From contig NW_025955070.1 of NCBI RefSeq assembly GCF_022376445.1, positions 62,001-126,000 on the forward strand: a stretch of 64,000 bases of DNA. The letters run 5' to 3'. The DNA is from Fomitopsis serialis. Lineage: Eukaryota > Basidiomycota > Agaricomycetes > Polyporales > Fomitopsidaceae. Shown here one piece after another: positions 55,680 through 64,000 of the stretch. Each line of letters starts with the position of its first letter. Within the stretch, counting starts at the first letter, position 1. The notes under the pieces are model-generated. The model was not told the DNA's origin. It saw nothing but the letters and a program-made list of their open reading frames with translations, and did not search any database. Both the position numbers and the translations under genes were made by a program.

Positions 55680-57225
55680 CTACGTACCGGGGAGAATGAA
55701 CCCATCCAACGATAACTTCCGCTCGAAGTCCGCAGAGCGCATGTAGCTCTCCACCCGCTCACCCGACTCGTTCGACATGCTCTCCACGCACCTCTGGCCC
55801 GCGTCGCCGCGCACTCGCCACCACGTACATCCCTCGAGGACCCGTCTATGGTACTGACGCGGATCGTACGAGCGCGGACCCATGGCGACGCACACGTATT
55901 GGAGCGACGCAACACGAGCCGCGACCTGTCGAGCGATATCCGGTGCGCTCTTCTGCATTTCGTCCAGCTCGGACGTCGTCGTACTGCCGACGGCGAAACC
56001 GAGCCTCACGCCGACGAGGCTAGACTGCGCGATCACCGGAAGGAGCCACTCCTGGCAGGAAAGAACGGTCAGCGAGAGCGGGCGGTACGGTACGTACACG
56101 CTCTCGGCGGACGCACCATCCATGTGCAGGGCATCAAGCGTCCCCTTTTGCTAGTGTTGCACTGAAAAGTGACCTCCAGATGGCGCAGACGCCCTACCGG
56201 ACCAACGATATCACAGAGTAGACCTGCCCAAACGCTCAGGCCCTCTAGTTTGTCAAATTGACTGAGCTGGACGGACAAGAGAAGGGGTCGGATGGACAGA
56301 AGAGCGCTCGATAAGCCAACGACCTTGCACGCGCGTTGCCAATGAAGGTACAGACGACGGACGGACACACCTGCGAAGCACTGGAGCTGGTCGAGTGAAG
56401 CCGTAAGATTGACCAGCGGCATGGACACCGGCCACGCCCACTTCTGCGGAGTAAAGTCGCGAGGATTATGTTCGTCGTGAAAGTGAAGTTTTTCGATGTT
56501 GGGAAAGAGGTGGGTATCGGAGGCGCGCCGCAACGGTAGAGGCAGACCTCGCGCACAGTTGGATGTTGGCCGAGGTCGCCGAGCTGAAGCTTGAAGTCCG
56601 AGAGACCCAAACGGAGGTCCAACCATTCTACCGTGCGCGCGTTCCGGAGCAAAGGAAGATGACTGAGAGTGACGAAGTCCGGCTCTGGCATGAATGAGAG
56701 GACGACTTCTGACGGACAACTCTTCAGTCTTCTTGCCACTTCCATAGTGCGAGACCCGATGTATTCGAGGTTGACGGATTTGAGGCTCTCCAATGCGACG
56801 AGGGCGTCGCCGAGACGTGGTTCTAGTGCGAGCAACAATTCCATGAAAGGGAGGGCTAGGACGCGGAGGTCCTGTGCTGCAGCGAGGAGACTCGGCAGCT
56901 GGGCAATGAGCGACCTATGTACACGCCGCTCCATCTCCCACGAAGAGTTATTCGGAATCTGCAAGGCACACTCGTGTATGTGCAGTTCACGTAGCCAGCA
57001 GGCGCGATGACAAGGGTTGCCTAGTAGCATGTAGGAGCATACCTTGTCCAGTTGACCCGGTCGAGTCGTCTCAGCACGCGACAGGACGATACGCCTGGAA
57101 ATGGAGTGGATAGCTCTAGATGTGAGGGAAAGACTGCGAGCATCGTCCAGCTGGACGAACGATAGGATGATGGTCCATACGTCTTCGTTCAACTGTAACC
57201 CCGATGCGTCACGGTGGGATTGCAT
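55680..57225 (-). pseudogene. family-B F-box protein gene, one frameshift
   Basis: Start MQSHRDASGLQLNEDVWTII at 57225; F-box continues LSFVQLDDARSLSLTSRAIH. Body: CWLRELHIHECAL, DLRVLALPFMELLLALEPRL, VTLSHLPLLRNARTVEWL, LGQHPTVREVCLYRCGAPP, GRLRHLEVTFQC. One base change near 56520 shifts the frame, with the family sequence continuing as LFPNIEKLHFHDEHNPRDFT. The conserved intron is 56052-56116 (GTGCGT...TGCCAG); the last exon 56051-55680 is clean, with EWLLPVIAQSSLVGVRLGF, CTWWRVRGDAGQRC and the tail ESYMRSADFERKLSLDGFIL. A single lesion, so a sequencing error or very recent loss is possible. Confidence 0.8.
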
Positions 57226-57626
57226 TCTATCGTCGAGAATGAGCTGCGCCTCGTGATCAGAACAGACACAGCGATCCCTAGAAAAGATAGCAGAGTGCAG
57301 CTATGATGGACGAGGTACACCGCCAGTTCGAAACACTTGGGGTTAATATCCCAGCGGGTTTGCAGGGCATTTCAAGCCCCGCTGTGGCGGCTGTGGCGCG
57401 ATCGCCCCGAACGTCTCTAAGTCGCGTCGCGCCCCGTTACAGCGCGAATAGTAGACTGCGTTTATACGGATACTTATGTACATTACAACTGTTTTGTACC
57501 GACTCATTACTATGCAATATACTGATTACTAGAGTCACGCCACAGTTAAGGACTCCGAGTAGTAAGGACGAGTAAGTAGGAAGATAAGCATAACATACTA
57601 ACAAACAAGCTAGTACGACTTTCAAT
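57226..57626. other. unassigned spacer
   Basis: Contains a GC-rich inverted stretch near 57345-57400 (CCAGCGGGTTTGCAG... GCCCCGCTGTGGCGG). No gene recognised. Confidence 0.4.
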
Positions 57627-58440
57627 TCAGCGCCGTGCGATATACTTGTAACCTATAACGTTTGAAGGAGCCGCCTGCCCGCGTTCGCGGGTATTCGTGA
57701 TGGGCATGGTTCGTCTGCGCTCATGCTTCTCGATGTCTCGGACCCAACGCACGGCTGGGCGGGTCGCGCGAAGGGCGTTTTGGACGAAGCGGCCCTCTGC
57801 ACCGGCGTCGCATTGTTCTTCAATGATATCAGCGGCGCGGTGTAACAGGCGGAGATGTTCGTCCACGTCCACGTCGTCTTCGTCATCAAGCTGACACGGA
57901 CGTTGTCGATCGTGTTAGTGTTGGCGCACCATTGCAATTGGGTGGCATTGCTTACTGTAAAGCCTGCACTTCCACCCGCCCGCGCGCGCAACAACCCGTC
58001 ACGTCCGGTAGGCGGTGGTTTGTTAGGTGACGAATCTATCTGTAGGTGTGCCCGGCAATGAATACGAGTCATGTAATCCCGAAGTGCACATTGATACTCA
58101 CCGGTGATGACCTACTAGTGACTGCCAAGGCGGGCAGCACTGAATCTTCCTCTCCCGATTCCTCTGAAGTATCCGCCACCGGCACCTGCGCCTGAGATGC
58201 GCGGGACATATTCACCGAACCGGGAGGCGCCGCCGCACGCTTGCCATGACCACTGCCAGTGACAATCGCCGAGTCCGAGTCATCCGAGTCCGACGTACTG
58301 GTATCCACCCTGGGCATTCGACTGAGCCATGCGTGCTTCGTCGTCAGTTCTGGGGGTGGCGCGATCTTGCCGTCGATGGGGACTGTGTAGAAGGGTGGAA
58401 TATGAAACCACTGGCATCAGCAAACTGGGCAATTTCTGAG
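57627..58440 (-). pseudogene. MULE-like transposase, C-terminal piece
   Basis: Minus strand reads PPFYTVPIDGKIAPPPELTT, KHAWLSRMPRVDTST, an acidic/Ser region (SDSDDSDSAIV, SEESGEEDSV), then DDEDDVDVDEHLRLLHRAAD and EKHERRRTMPIT with an end near 57627. This order (short post-SWIM segment, acidic linker, helix with ERRRTMP near the C-terminus) is what I know from C-termini of agaricomycete MULE-type transposases. The acidic linker and the last helix are in different frames, possibly joined by an intron near 57900-58070. The rest of the gene is 4 kb away at 62398-63050. Confidence 0.55.
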
Positions 58441-61400
58441 CATCTGAGAGGCTGATGGAGACCCCTTAGAGTGACTAGAGCATCAGATAGCTCAGATTCC
58501 TCATCTTGTCAGACAGCTCAATGAACCAACGAGGTCGTAGTACTGTCTGCATCTCAAAACTCATCTATTCAATTCCTAATAATTGCAGTAGCCATAGAAT
58601 CACCACTGGTATATTGACAACTCGAGAGCATTGTACACAGAGAATACATAGTGGGGAACTACACTAAAGTAGATAGTTGCTGTCGACGCAGGCTCATGGA
58701 TCGCACCGTCTGCCGTCTCGCCCGTGTTGTCTAACAGGGCCTCGCTCGTGTCTCTGCCATCTCGACCGTGTCATCTGCCGACTCGCCCGCCCCGTGTACC
58801 CTCTCTCGACCCATGTGCCGTCTCGTCTGCGCCGTGTGCCGTCTTGTTTGCCCCGTCTGTCGTCTTTCCCGCCCCATGTACTCACCCTCTCGCGCTGTCT
58901 GCCGTCTCGTCTGCCATCCCACTTGCGCCGTTTGTTATCCCACTCGTATGGGCCGGGCGACAGCAGGCTCATCTTGCTTGCCGGGCTCATCCTCGGCCGG
59001 CTCTCGCTCATTCCGCTGGAGCTCGTTGAACACGTGTTCGGCGGGCTGGTACACATTGCGCTCGTCGGCGCTGGGTTGTTGTTGGTAGGCTCTGCGCGGA
59101 ACTGACGAGGTCGACTCACCTACCGCGCAGCCATGGTGACCCTCTTGACGCGTCACCAGTGCCCTACTTGGACTGTCGTAGGGCCGAGCATGGGTATACC
59201 GAGCTCAGCTCGTACCCATAACACGCCCGGGTACAGATTTCGCGCGGGTGAAGGCGGGTTTGTGGTTTCACGGGTAAGCGGGCGGGAAGGAGCGTGGGCA
59301 AGAGCAAGCGAGAGCGGGGCGAATGGGCGAATGGTTGGCAAGCGAGCAGGCGGGCGGGCGAGATTGCGGGCGAAAGGGATGAATTGTCAGCGACGTTCCC
59401 GGAATATACAAAAACGTGGGTCAGATGAAAGCGCGCTCAGCAGCAGGACGTAGTGGTCGTTGGGGAGAGCCGAGCATGAGAATATGCCTCGCCCTAGTAA
59501 TCTATCCGTTTATGTCCGCGAAACGGTACATTCAGGATCGAGGGCACATGCAAATGCTATTGCACCATATTTGCCATACCACGACATGTCGAGCGTGAAA
59601 GTGCGGTCAGATCTATCGTCAGTCCTCGTACGCACTTTGTTCCCCGACCATGAAGATGGTGGCCAAGTCTACGTCCATCGAAGAACTGTGAGCTGTCATC
59701 CCTGGTGTCTAACCTCGATATTCATCCGGTTCTCTCAGTGCTGCACCAGATGTTCGTTTATTGATTGCCTCCGTGTCTGTGGGTCGTCTGGGTCTAAGTC
59801 GTCCGGGGCTCCAGTAGCAGCGGAAGCACGTCCGCGAAGGCATCGGGGACCGCGTCAGCATCCGCACCTGCTGCGAGTAGTTCGGGCACGGCGTCGTCAT
59901 CGCCGTGGAAGTTGAAGCAGAGCTACGTGCGTATTGTACTGACAGCACTGATGGGTGGGCAGGCGAGCGTGCGAGCAAGTATGCGGGTAAGCGTGCGAGC
60001 GAGTAGGTTAACAGGCGAGGCTGCGAGCTAGTGCGCAAGAGGGTGGAGTCGAGTCGACGCCGACGTGGAGGAGGCAAGGAGGAGGCGTGAAAACTTCAAG
60101 TGCTAAGCGCCTCAAAGCGCCTCAGCCACGACGCGTCACGCGCGCTCGCCGCTCCTCTCGACTCAGAGCGTCGAGTCTCCTGCCTCCTGCCTCTCTGTCA
60201 CAACTTCGCCCTCGCTTGCTCGCCGCCGACCTCCAGTACACACGGGCAGGCGCGTCCGCAAGAGACGGCGCGTGCACCGGACCACGGCCCAAGATCACGC
60301 TGTACGCGACCGGGGCCAACGAGCTCCAGCGACGCGCCAAGAGCATCGCTGGAGGCTCGCGAAGGGATGCACACGTAGGGAGGAGGGATTACGACCAGGT
60401 GAGTCCGCCGCTTTGTACCTCGACCCCATAGCCAACCCCGGCAAGCAAATGCCCAGCAAGGACGACCGGACGGAGACGAACACAACGGAGGCGCCCCAAG
60501 ATCGCAGGGCCCCATGGTCCTCGGGAGCCAGTCGCCCAACCAGCTCGCCTCGCTCCTCTTCGACGTCCTCCGCAACACCGACGTCCTCGACTCAGCCACA
60601 TCCCGAATCCCAACACCCTCGACATCCGCGCTGCCGACGCCCGCATGTCCTTTTCCCGCATAGGCGCAGACGGCGGCGGCCAGCCTGTCCTCATCCCCGT
60701 CCACTACGCAGCCGCAAGACCCGTGACAAGCTCCGGTGACGTCCCAAGATCAGACTTGGAGGCTCGCGGAGGTCCTGCAGACCCCGCCCTGATGCGCGCT
60801 GTCTAGTTCCCTCTCGAACACCCAACGGCGTCTGTGTCTCAGGACGCCCAGAGCCCCAGCAACCCGCCTCTCCCCGCTTTCCCGTGCCCTCGACGTGCGC
60901 ATGGACCCTCCATACCGAGCTAACACCACCCGACATGCCGAGAACGACGGAGGGCAGCTCGTGGTGCCGCGGAGTCGACGTGTCCGGTGACGACGCCAGG
61001 ACTGGACGTGGCCGCCCCGTCTCGCGTCGGGAAACACCGTCGTGTGCTGCGAAGGGACGGATGACGCTGCGGATTGCAGAGGCTCTCGCGCACGCAGAGC
61101 GTTCGTGAGTGGAGGAGATGCAGCACGACGAGGTACGTACATTCCGTGCCTGTACCCGCTGCTGTATCTCACGACTCGTAGCTCCATTACGCCGCAAGGC
61201 GGTGCTCCGTGCTGACCGGTTCGTCCTCGCTTGCAGGACGCGGGAGAACAAAGTCAGCTGCGTATGCGAGAGCAGCAAGGAAGGACACTCACCGGCACAC
61301 TGAAGACGCGTCCGGTATCGACGCACAATCGAGTCGCTCGGGGCCGACGATACACGCAAGACGCAGGGCCGCACACGACGTTGTGAGCTGCGTCTTGGAA

Positions 61401-62397
61401 GAGGACGAGACACGTACTAGTACCACGAGGAGTGCAGACGACCGCGAGTACGCGTCAGAACCTGCAGCGAAGACGTCTGCGTACTAGGGATTGCGGCAGA
61501 GGTGGACGCAGTAGGTAGACAAGCGAGAGTACATGGATGGCAAGCGTGACCGATGTCGACCGGTTTGCTGTGCATTGACTCCAGTGATGCACATGGGTGA
61601 ACGAGGCAGCATTCGCGTCAGTGGTACACCGAGTACTGTATGGGCACGAGACTCACCACGTCTAGAAACCACCACTCTGACTGTGTTTCACCCATCCAGT
61701 GCGTCACGATTCAAGATGGGGATGGATGAGGGAAAGGGGTGAGACGTGGTTCGGAGTTCAGGAACCGAATGGATCAATGATTAGTAGGGCTCGAAAACCA
61801 GGTGAGTACGCCTTGTGGCCTCTACTCGTAGACGACACTGGTGAGTTGGTGTTCACAAAGATCGGCCCAACGAAGACGGCCCCGGCGTGCATGCGCACAA
61901 CAAGCGCAAGCGCAACGAAGACAACGCCGACGTGCGTGTGCCCGAGTGACACCAGCCCACCAGCAGGAACATACACATGCACCGGACGAGCTCCAATACA
62001 CCGTGCATAGGCAGCTAGCAAGAATCGGTTTCACATGGCCAAAAGGGCATCACGCACCGATACGTATTGACACGACGAGGGCCGACCCTCCACGCATCGG
62101 ACGAACAGAAGCTTCGACGTGCATGTAAGTAGCTCGCACGAACATAGTGTAGTGTCTGTGTAGTATTACAGTGATCAGTATAACAATATATCTTTTAGCT
62201 CGTTTATTAATGTCCTGGCTGAGATGTCTGCTGAGCTGAGATGTCTGAGAGGCTTTCTGACGTGTCTGAGGATCGTGTCTGACGAAGTTACGTTGCAAAA
62301 ATCCGAGGTCATGAGGGCTGATTATCTGGAGCGATCTGGAGCGATCTGAAGCGATCTGAGCGCCTCTGAAGTCCCTGAGAGCGCCGTCAGACGGATT
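58441..62397. other. 4-kb low-complexity, GC-rich block splitting the transposase
   Basis: No complete gene recognised. 58690-58960 is an imperfect CCGTCTCGTCTGCC-type pyrimidine-rich repeat. 58948-59104 (plus) encodes a hydrophobic stretch, LILLAGLILGRLSLIPLELV, ending at a stop. 59280-59370 and 59960-60070 are GCGAGCGGG-type repeats. At 60286-60412 (plus) the frame reads PRPKITLYATGANELQRRAK then GGSRRDAHVGRRDYDQ before a GTGAGT donor, which looks like a real exon of an unidentified gene. Frames at 60691-61413 (minus) and elsewhere are Arg/Ser-rich chance frames. Could be inserted DNA, but I found no clean terminal repeats. Confidence 0.35.
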
Positions 62398-63050
62398 TCA
62401 TGTTTTACTGATGTGTACCTGCACCCACCATAAGGCAGGTGGGTTTCCCGCGGCCCGAACAAGGTGCTTGCAGAGAAGGTAGGCATGGTACTTCTGAGCG
62501 CCGCAGTCGCATGTCCAGCGGTGGACATCCGTCGTGTACGCGCCTTTGATCGGGACCTTCATGAGTCGCTCCCACGAGTGCTTGAAGTGCTCTTGCATGG
62601 TCGTGAGTGCCTGTGCGCGGCCTTCGCGGTCGCTTCGCAGGAGACGTCGGAGAGTGAGACGGTAGGGTGGAAGCGCCTTCGTGATGATCACGTGAACAGC
62701 GAGGTCAACAGGCGGGCGGTTGTACATGTGAAGTACGAGCTGTTTCAAGTTTCGCCAGAGAGCCTCGACCATCATGGTCGTACGCTTGCAAGGAATGCTC
62801 GCGGAGTACGCACCGCGTGCCCACAGTGGCCATCGCTTCCGTGAATACCACGAATTCCACAGGTAAGCCCACACCTCGCAGAGATGATTGACTTCGCAAT
62901 GCCGGTACATCTCCTCGACGGCATCACGGCGGATATCATCCTTTGTTCGCTTCTCGCCATGCCGCTCGGGAAGGAGTGAGTGCTGCGATGCATGCTTCGC
63001 AAAGAGCCGCAGGATTATAGGGGCTTTTTGACCAATCCTTAGGGTGAGGA
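62398..63050 (-). pseudogene. MULE-like transposase, middle part with SWIM zinc finger
   Basis: Minus strand reads in one frame IGQKAPIILRLFAKHASQHS, LLPERHGEKRTKDDIRRDAV, EEMYRHCEVNHLCEVWAYLW, NSWYSRKRWPLWARGAYSAS, TTMMVEALWRNLKQLVLHMY, NRPPVDLAVHVIITKALPPY, and a SWIM-type zinc finger WTCDCGAQKYHAYLLCKHLV (C-x-C-xn-C-x-H), then stops at 62398. This matches the region after the catalytic core of MULE-type transposases common in agaricomycetes. The N-terminal DNA-binding part and the DDE core are not visible to the right, where hairpins and repeats follow, so the element is truncated. Confidence 0.72.
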
Positions 63051-63134
63051 TGGGGTGAGGATGGGTGAGGAAGGCATTTTCACGTTCTGAGCATTAAACG
63101 TCTCACCCTCGCAGCATGAATCTCAGCGTGCATA
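63051..63134. repeat. short GGTGAGGATGG tandem repeat
   Basis: GGGTGAGGATGGGGTGAGGA followed by TGGGTGAGGA, about three imperfect units at the truncated edge of the transposase piece. Confidence 0.6.
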
Positions 63135-63166
63135 ACCCGCGTTCGCGCCATGACGCGAACGCGGGT
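63135..63166. repeat. perfect hairpin, 13-bp arms
   Basis: ACCCGCGTTCGCG, a 6-base loop, then CGCGAACGCGGGT. Not followed by a T tract and not near a gene end. Confidence 0.85.
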
Positions 63167-63218
63167 AACATGCAGTCTCCATTTGAGTCTGCGACTGCCT
63201 TCTGCCAGTCACCCTTAC

Positions 63219-63246
63219 CCGCAATCGCGCTATGGCGCGATTGCGG
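63219..63246. repeat. perfect hairpin, 12-bp arms
   Basis: CCGCAATCGCGC, loop TATG, then GCGCGATTGCGG. Similar design to the hairpin at 63135 (GC-rich arms with a CGCG stem end) but different sequence. Confidence 0.85.
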
Positions 63247-63734
63247 ATGAGTCCGCACATCCATTGCCTTGTTTGGCAAGTCCGAGCGCCCGCCCGATCT
63301 CACAGGCACCCACCGACTTGCTCGTGTGCCACAGAGGGCATGCATCTGTGGTGTACCACATCATCCATTACACCCTCCGCATGCGGCGTCCATTCCGTGT
63401 TGTGCGTCAGTGATGTGCAGTGACAGGGGAGGCGAGATCACGTCAGCCACCTGCTCAGCCACCGACGGGCGCTCACACGATCTCCTGCCCACAACCACGA
63501 TCTCCCGCCTCTCCTGCCTCCTGCCTCCCTCTCTTTTACATCCAGCAAGCCCACCACGCCCTGGGGTGATGTGCGTACCTGCGCATTATAGTGACTTTCG
63601 ATAAACATGGCAGGCTTAGGGTGGGGTTATGGTGCCCAATATAGTAATTACTATATATGGGCATAACCATATAAGGAAAGTGTTGACATTTCTCCCCTGT
63701 GTGTATGGTGCATGTGCACAAAAATGTGCCTCCA
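63247..63734. other. unassigned spacer before palindrome cluster
   Basis: No gene recognised. Contains ATAGTAATTACTATAT near 63639-63654, a short A/T palindrome. Confidence 0.4.
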
Positions 63735-63986
63735 AGGTGATCGCGCGCGGTCGCGCGCGATCACCTAAACCCTATGCTGGAGGTGTCTTGACAAAGTACC
63801 CTCAAGGTGATCGCGCGCGATCACCTAAACACTACTATTGTGTACCCGGTATACATACCATTTAGGTGATCGCGCGCGATCACCTTGACGCACCTATATC
63901 GGCGTCTGTTTAAGTGGACCTGTACTGCACATGTCAGTTCAAATTGTGCCATTTAGGTGATCGCGCGCGACCACGCGCGATCACCT
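63735..63986. repeat. mirrored cluster of four AGGTGATCGCG palindromes
   Basis: Copies at 63735-63766 (32 bp), 63805-63826 (22 bp), 63864-63885 (22 bp) and 63955-63986 (32 bp). Each has arms AGGTGATCGCG and CGCGATCACCT; the two inner copies are perfect 22-bp palindromes and the two outer ones carry about 10 extra central bases. Flanks are oriented: the left two are CA-palindrome-AAA(C), the right two are TTT-palindrome-TGA, so the cluster is itself mirror-symmetric about 63845. Spacers are unrelated. Confidence 0.92.
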
Positions 63987-64000
63987 TGAGATCGGTGTTT

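Noticed and set aside
58690..59105. 142-codon plus-strand and 141-codon minus-strand frames
   Set aside because: Produced by a pyrimidine-rich simple repeat; only the last 50 codons of the plus frame look protein-like, and this is not enough to call a gene.
63135..63246. Rho-independent terminators
   Set aside because: Hairpins lack a T tract and the genome is eukaryotic.
63051..63986. CRISPR-like array or telomere
   Set aside because: Palindromes alternate in orientation with unequal spacers in a eukaryotic genome, and no TTAGGG-type repeats are present.

Overview
The window is nuclear DNA of a filamentous basidiomycete, most likely a wood-inhabiting agaricomycete such as a polypore. Reasons: genes are split by many 45-75 nt GT-AG introns; there are large families of F-box/leucine-rich-repeat-like proteins with one conserved late intron; there is a quelling-type RNA-dependent RNA polymerase (RdRP), a seven-helix DUF6534-type membrane protein remnant, and a MULE-type transposase with a SWIM zinc finger. 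No bacterial, organellar or viral genes were recognised.

Layout. 0-1.4 kb: 5' part of an RdRP gene (minus) that runs off the left edge and carries frame breaks at its N-terminus. 2.3-6.1 kb: two decayed F-box copies and unassigned DNA. 6.1-32.1 kb: a mirror-image region. Outer pair: non-coding flank plus a family-A F-box gene (8.3-9.8 kb minus; 29.7-31.2 kb plus). Inner pair: 10.15-14.29 kb and 20.82-25.16 kb, each with a four-LysM secreted protein gene. At the centre: a complete class I histone deacetylase (Rpd3 type, 13 exons) and another family-A F-box copy. A protein-kinase-like gene sits in the left outer arm only. 26.9-28.5 kb: the one intact family-A F-box gene. 32.4-36.7 kb: tandem pair of family-B F-box genes. 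37.4-39.4 kb: a DUF6534 pseudogene. 40.1-51.8 kb: a second mirror-image region in which two family-B F-box genes on each side flank the complete Sec61 alpha gene. 52.1-54.8 kb: a five-exon 808-residue proline-rich protein of unknown function. 55.5-57.2 kb: another family-B F-box copy. 57.6-63.05 kb: a MULE-like transposase in two pieces separated by about 4 kb. 63.1-64 kb: perfect hairpins and a mirrored cluster of AGGTGATCGCG palindromes.

How it fits together. Two housekeeping genes, one for chromatin (Rpd3) and one for ER protein translocation (Sec61), are single and intact, while inverted, diverged duplications around them carry expanding and decaying accessory genes. At least 17 full, broken or fragmentary F-box loci are visible, but only three have a fully clean reading frame: 26854-28455, 47991-49562 and 50311-51835. 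The LysM pair is intact on both arms and differs mainly in a 27-bp minisatellite in the linker. The strongest candidates for something undescribed are the nested inverted duplications around single housekeeping genes, the frame-compensated F-box copies, and the mirrored GC-palindrome cluster at the right end. All gene models were built by eye from translation, splice signals and family knowledge; no database search was run.
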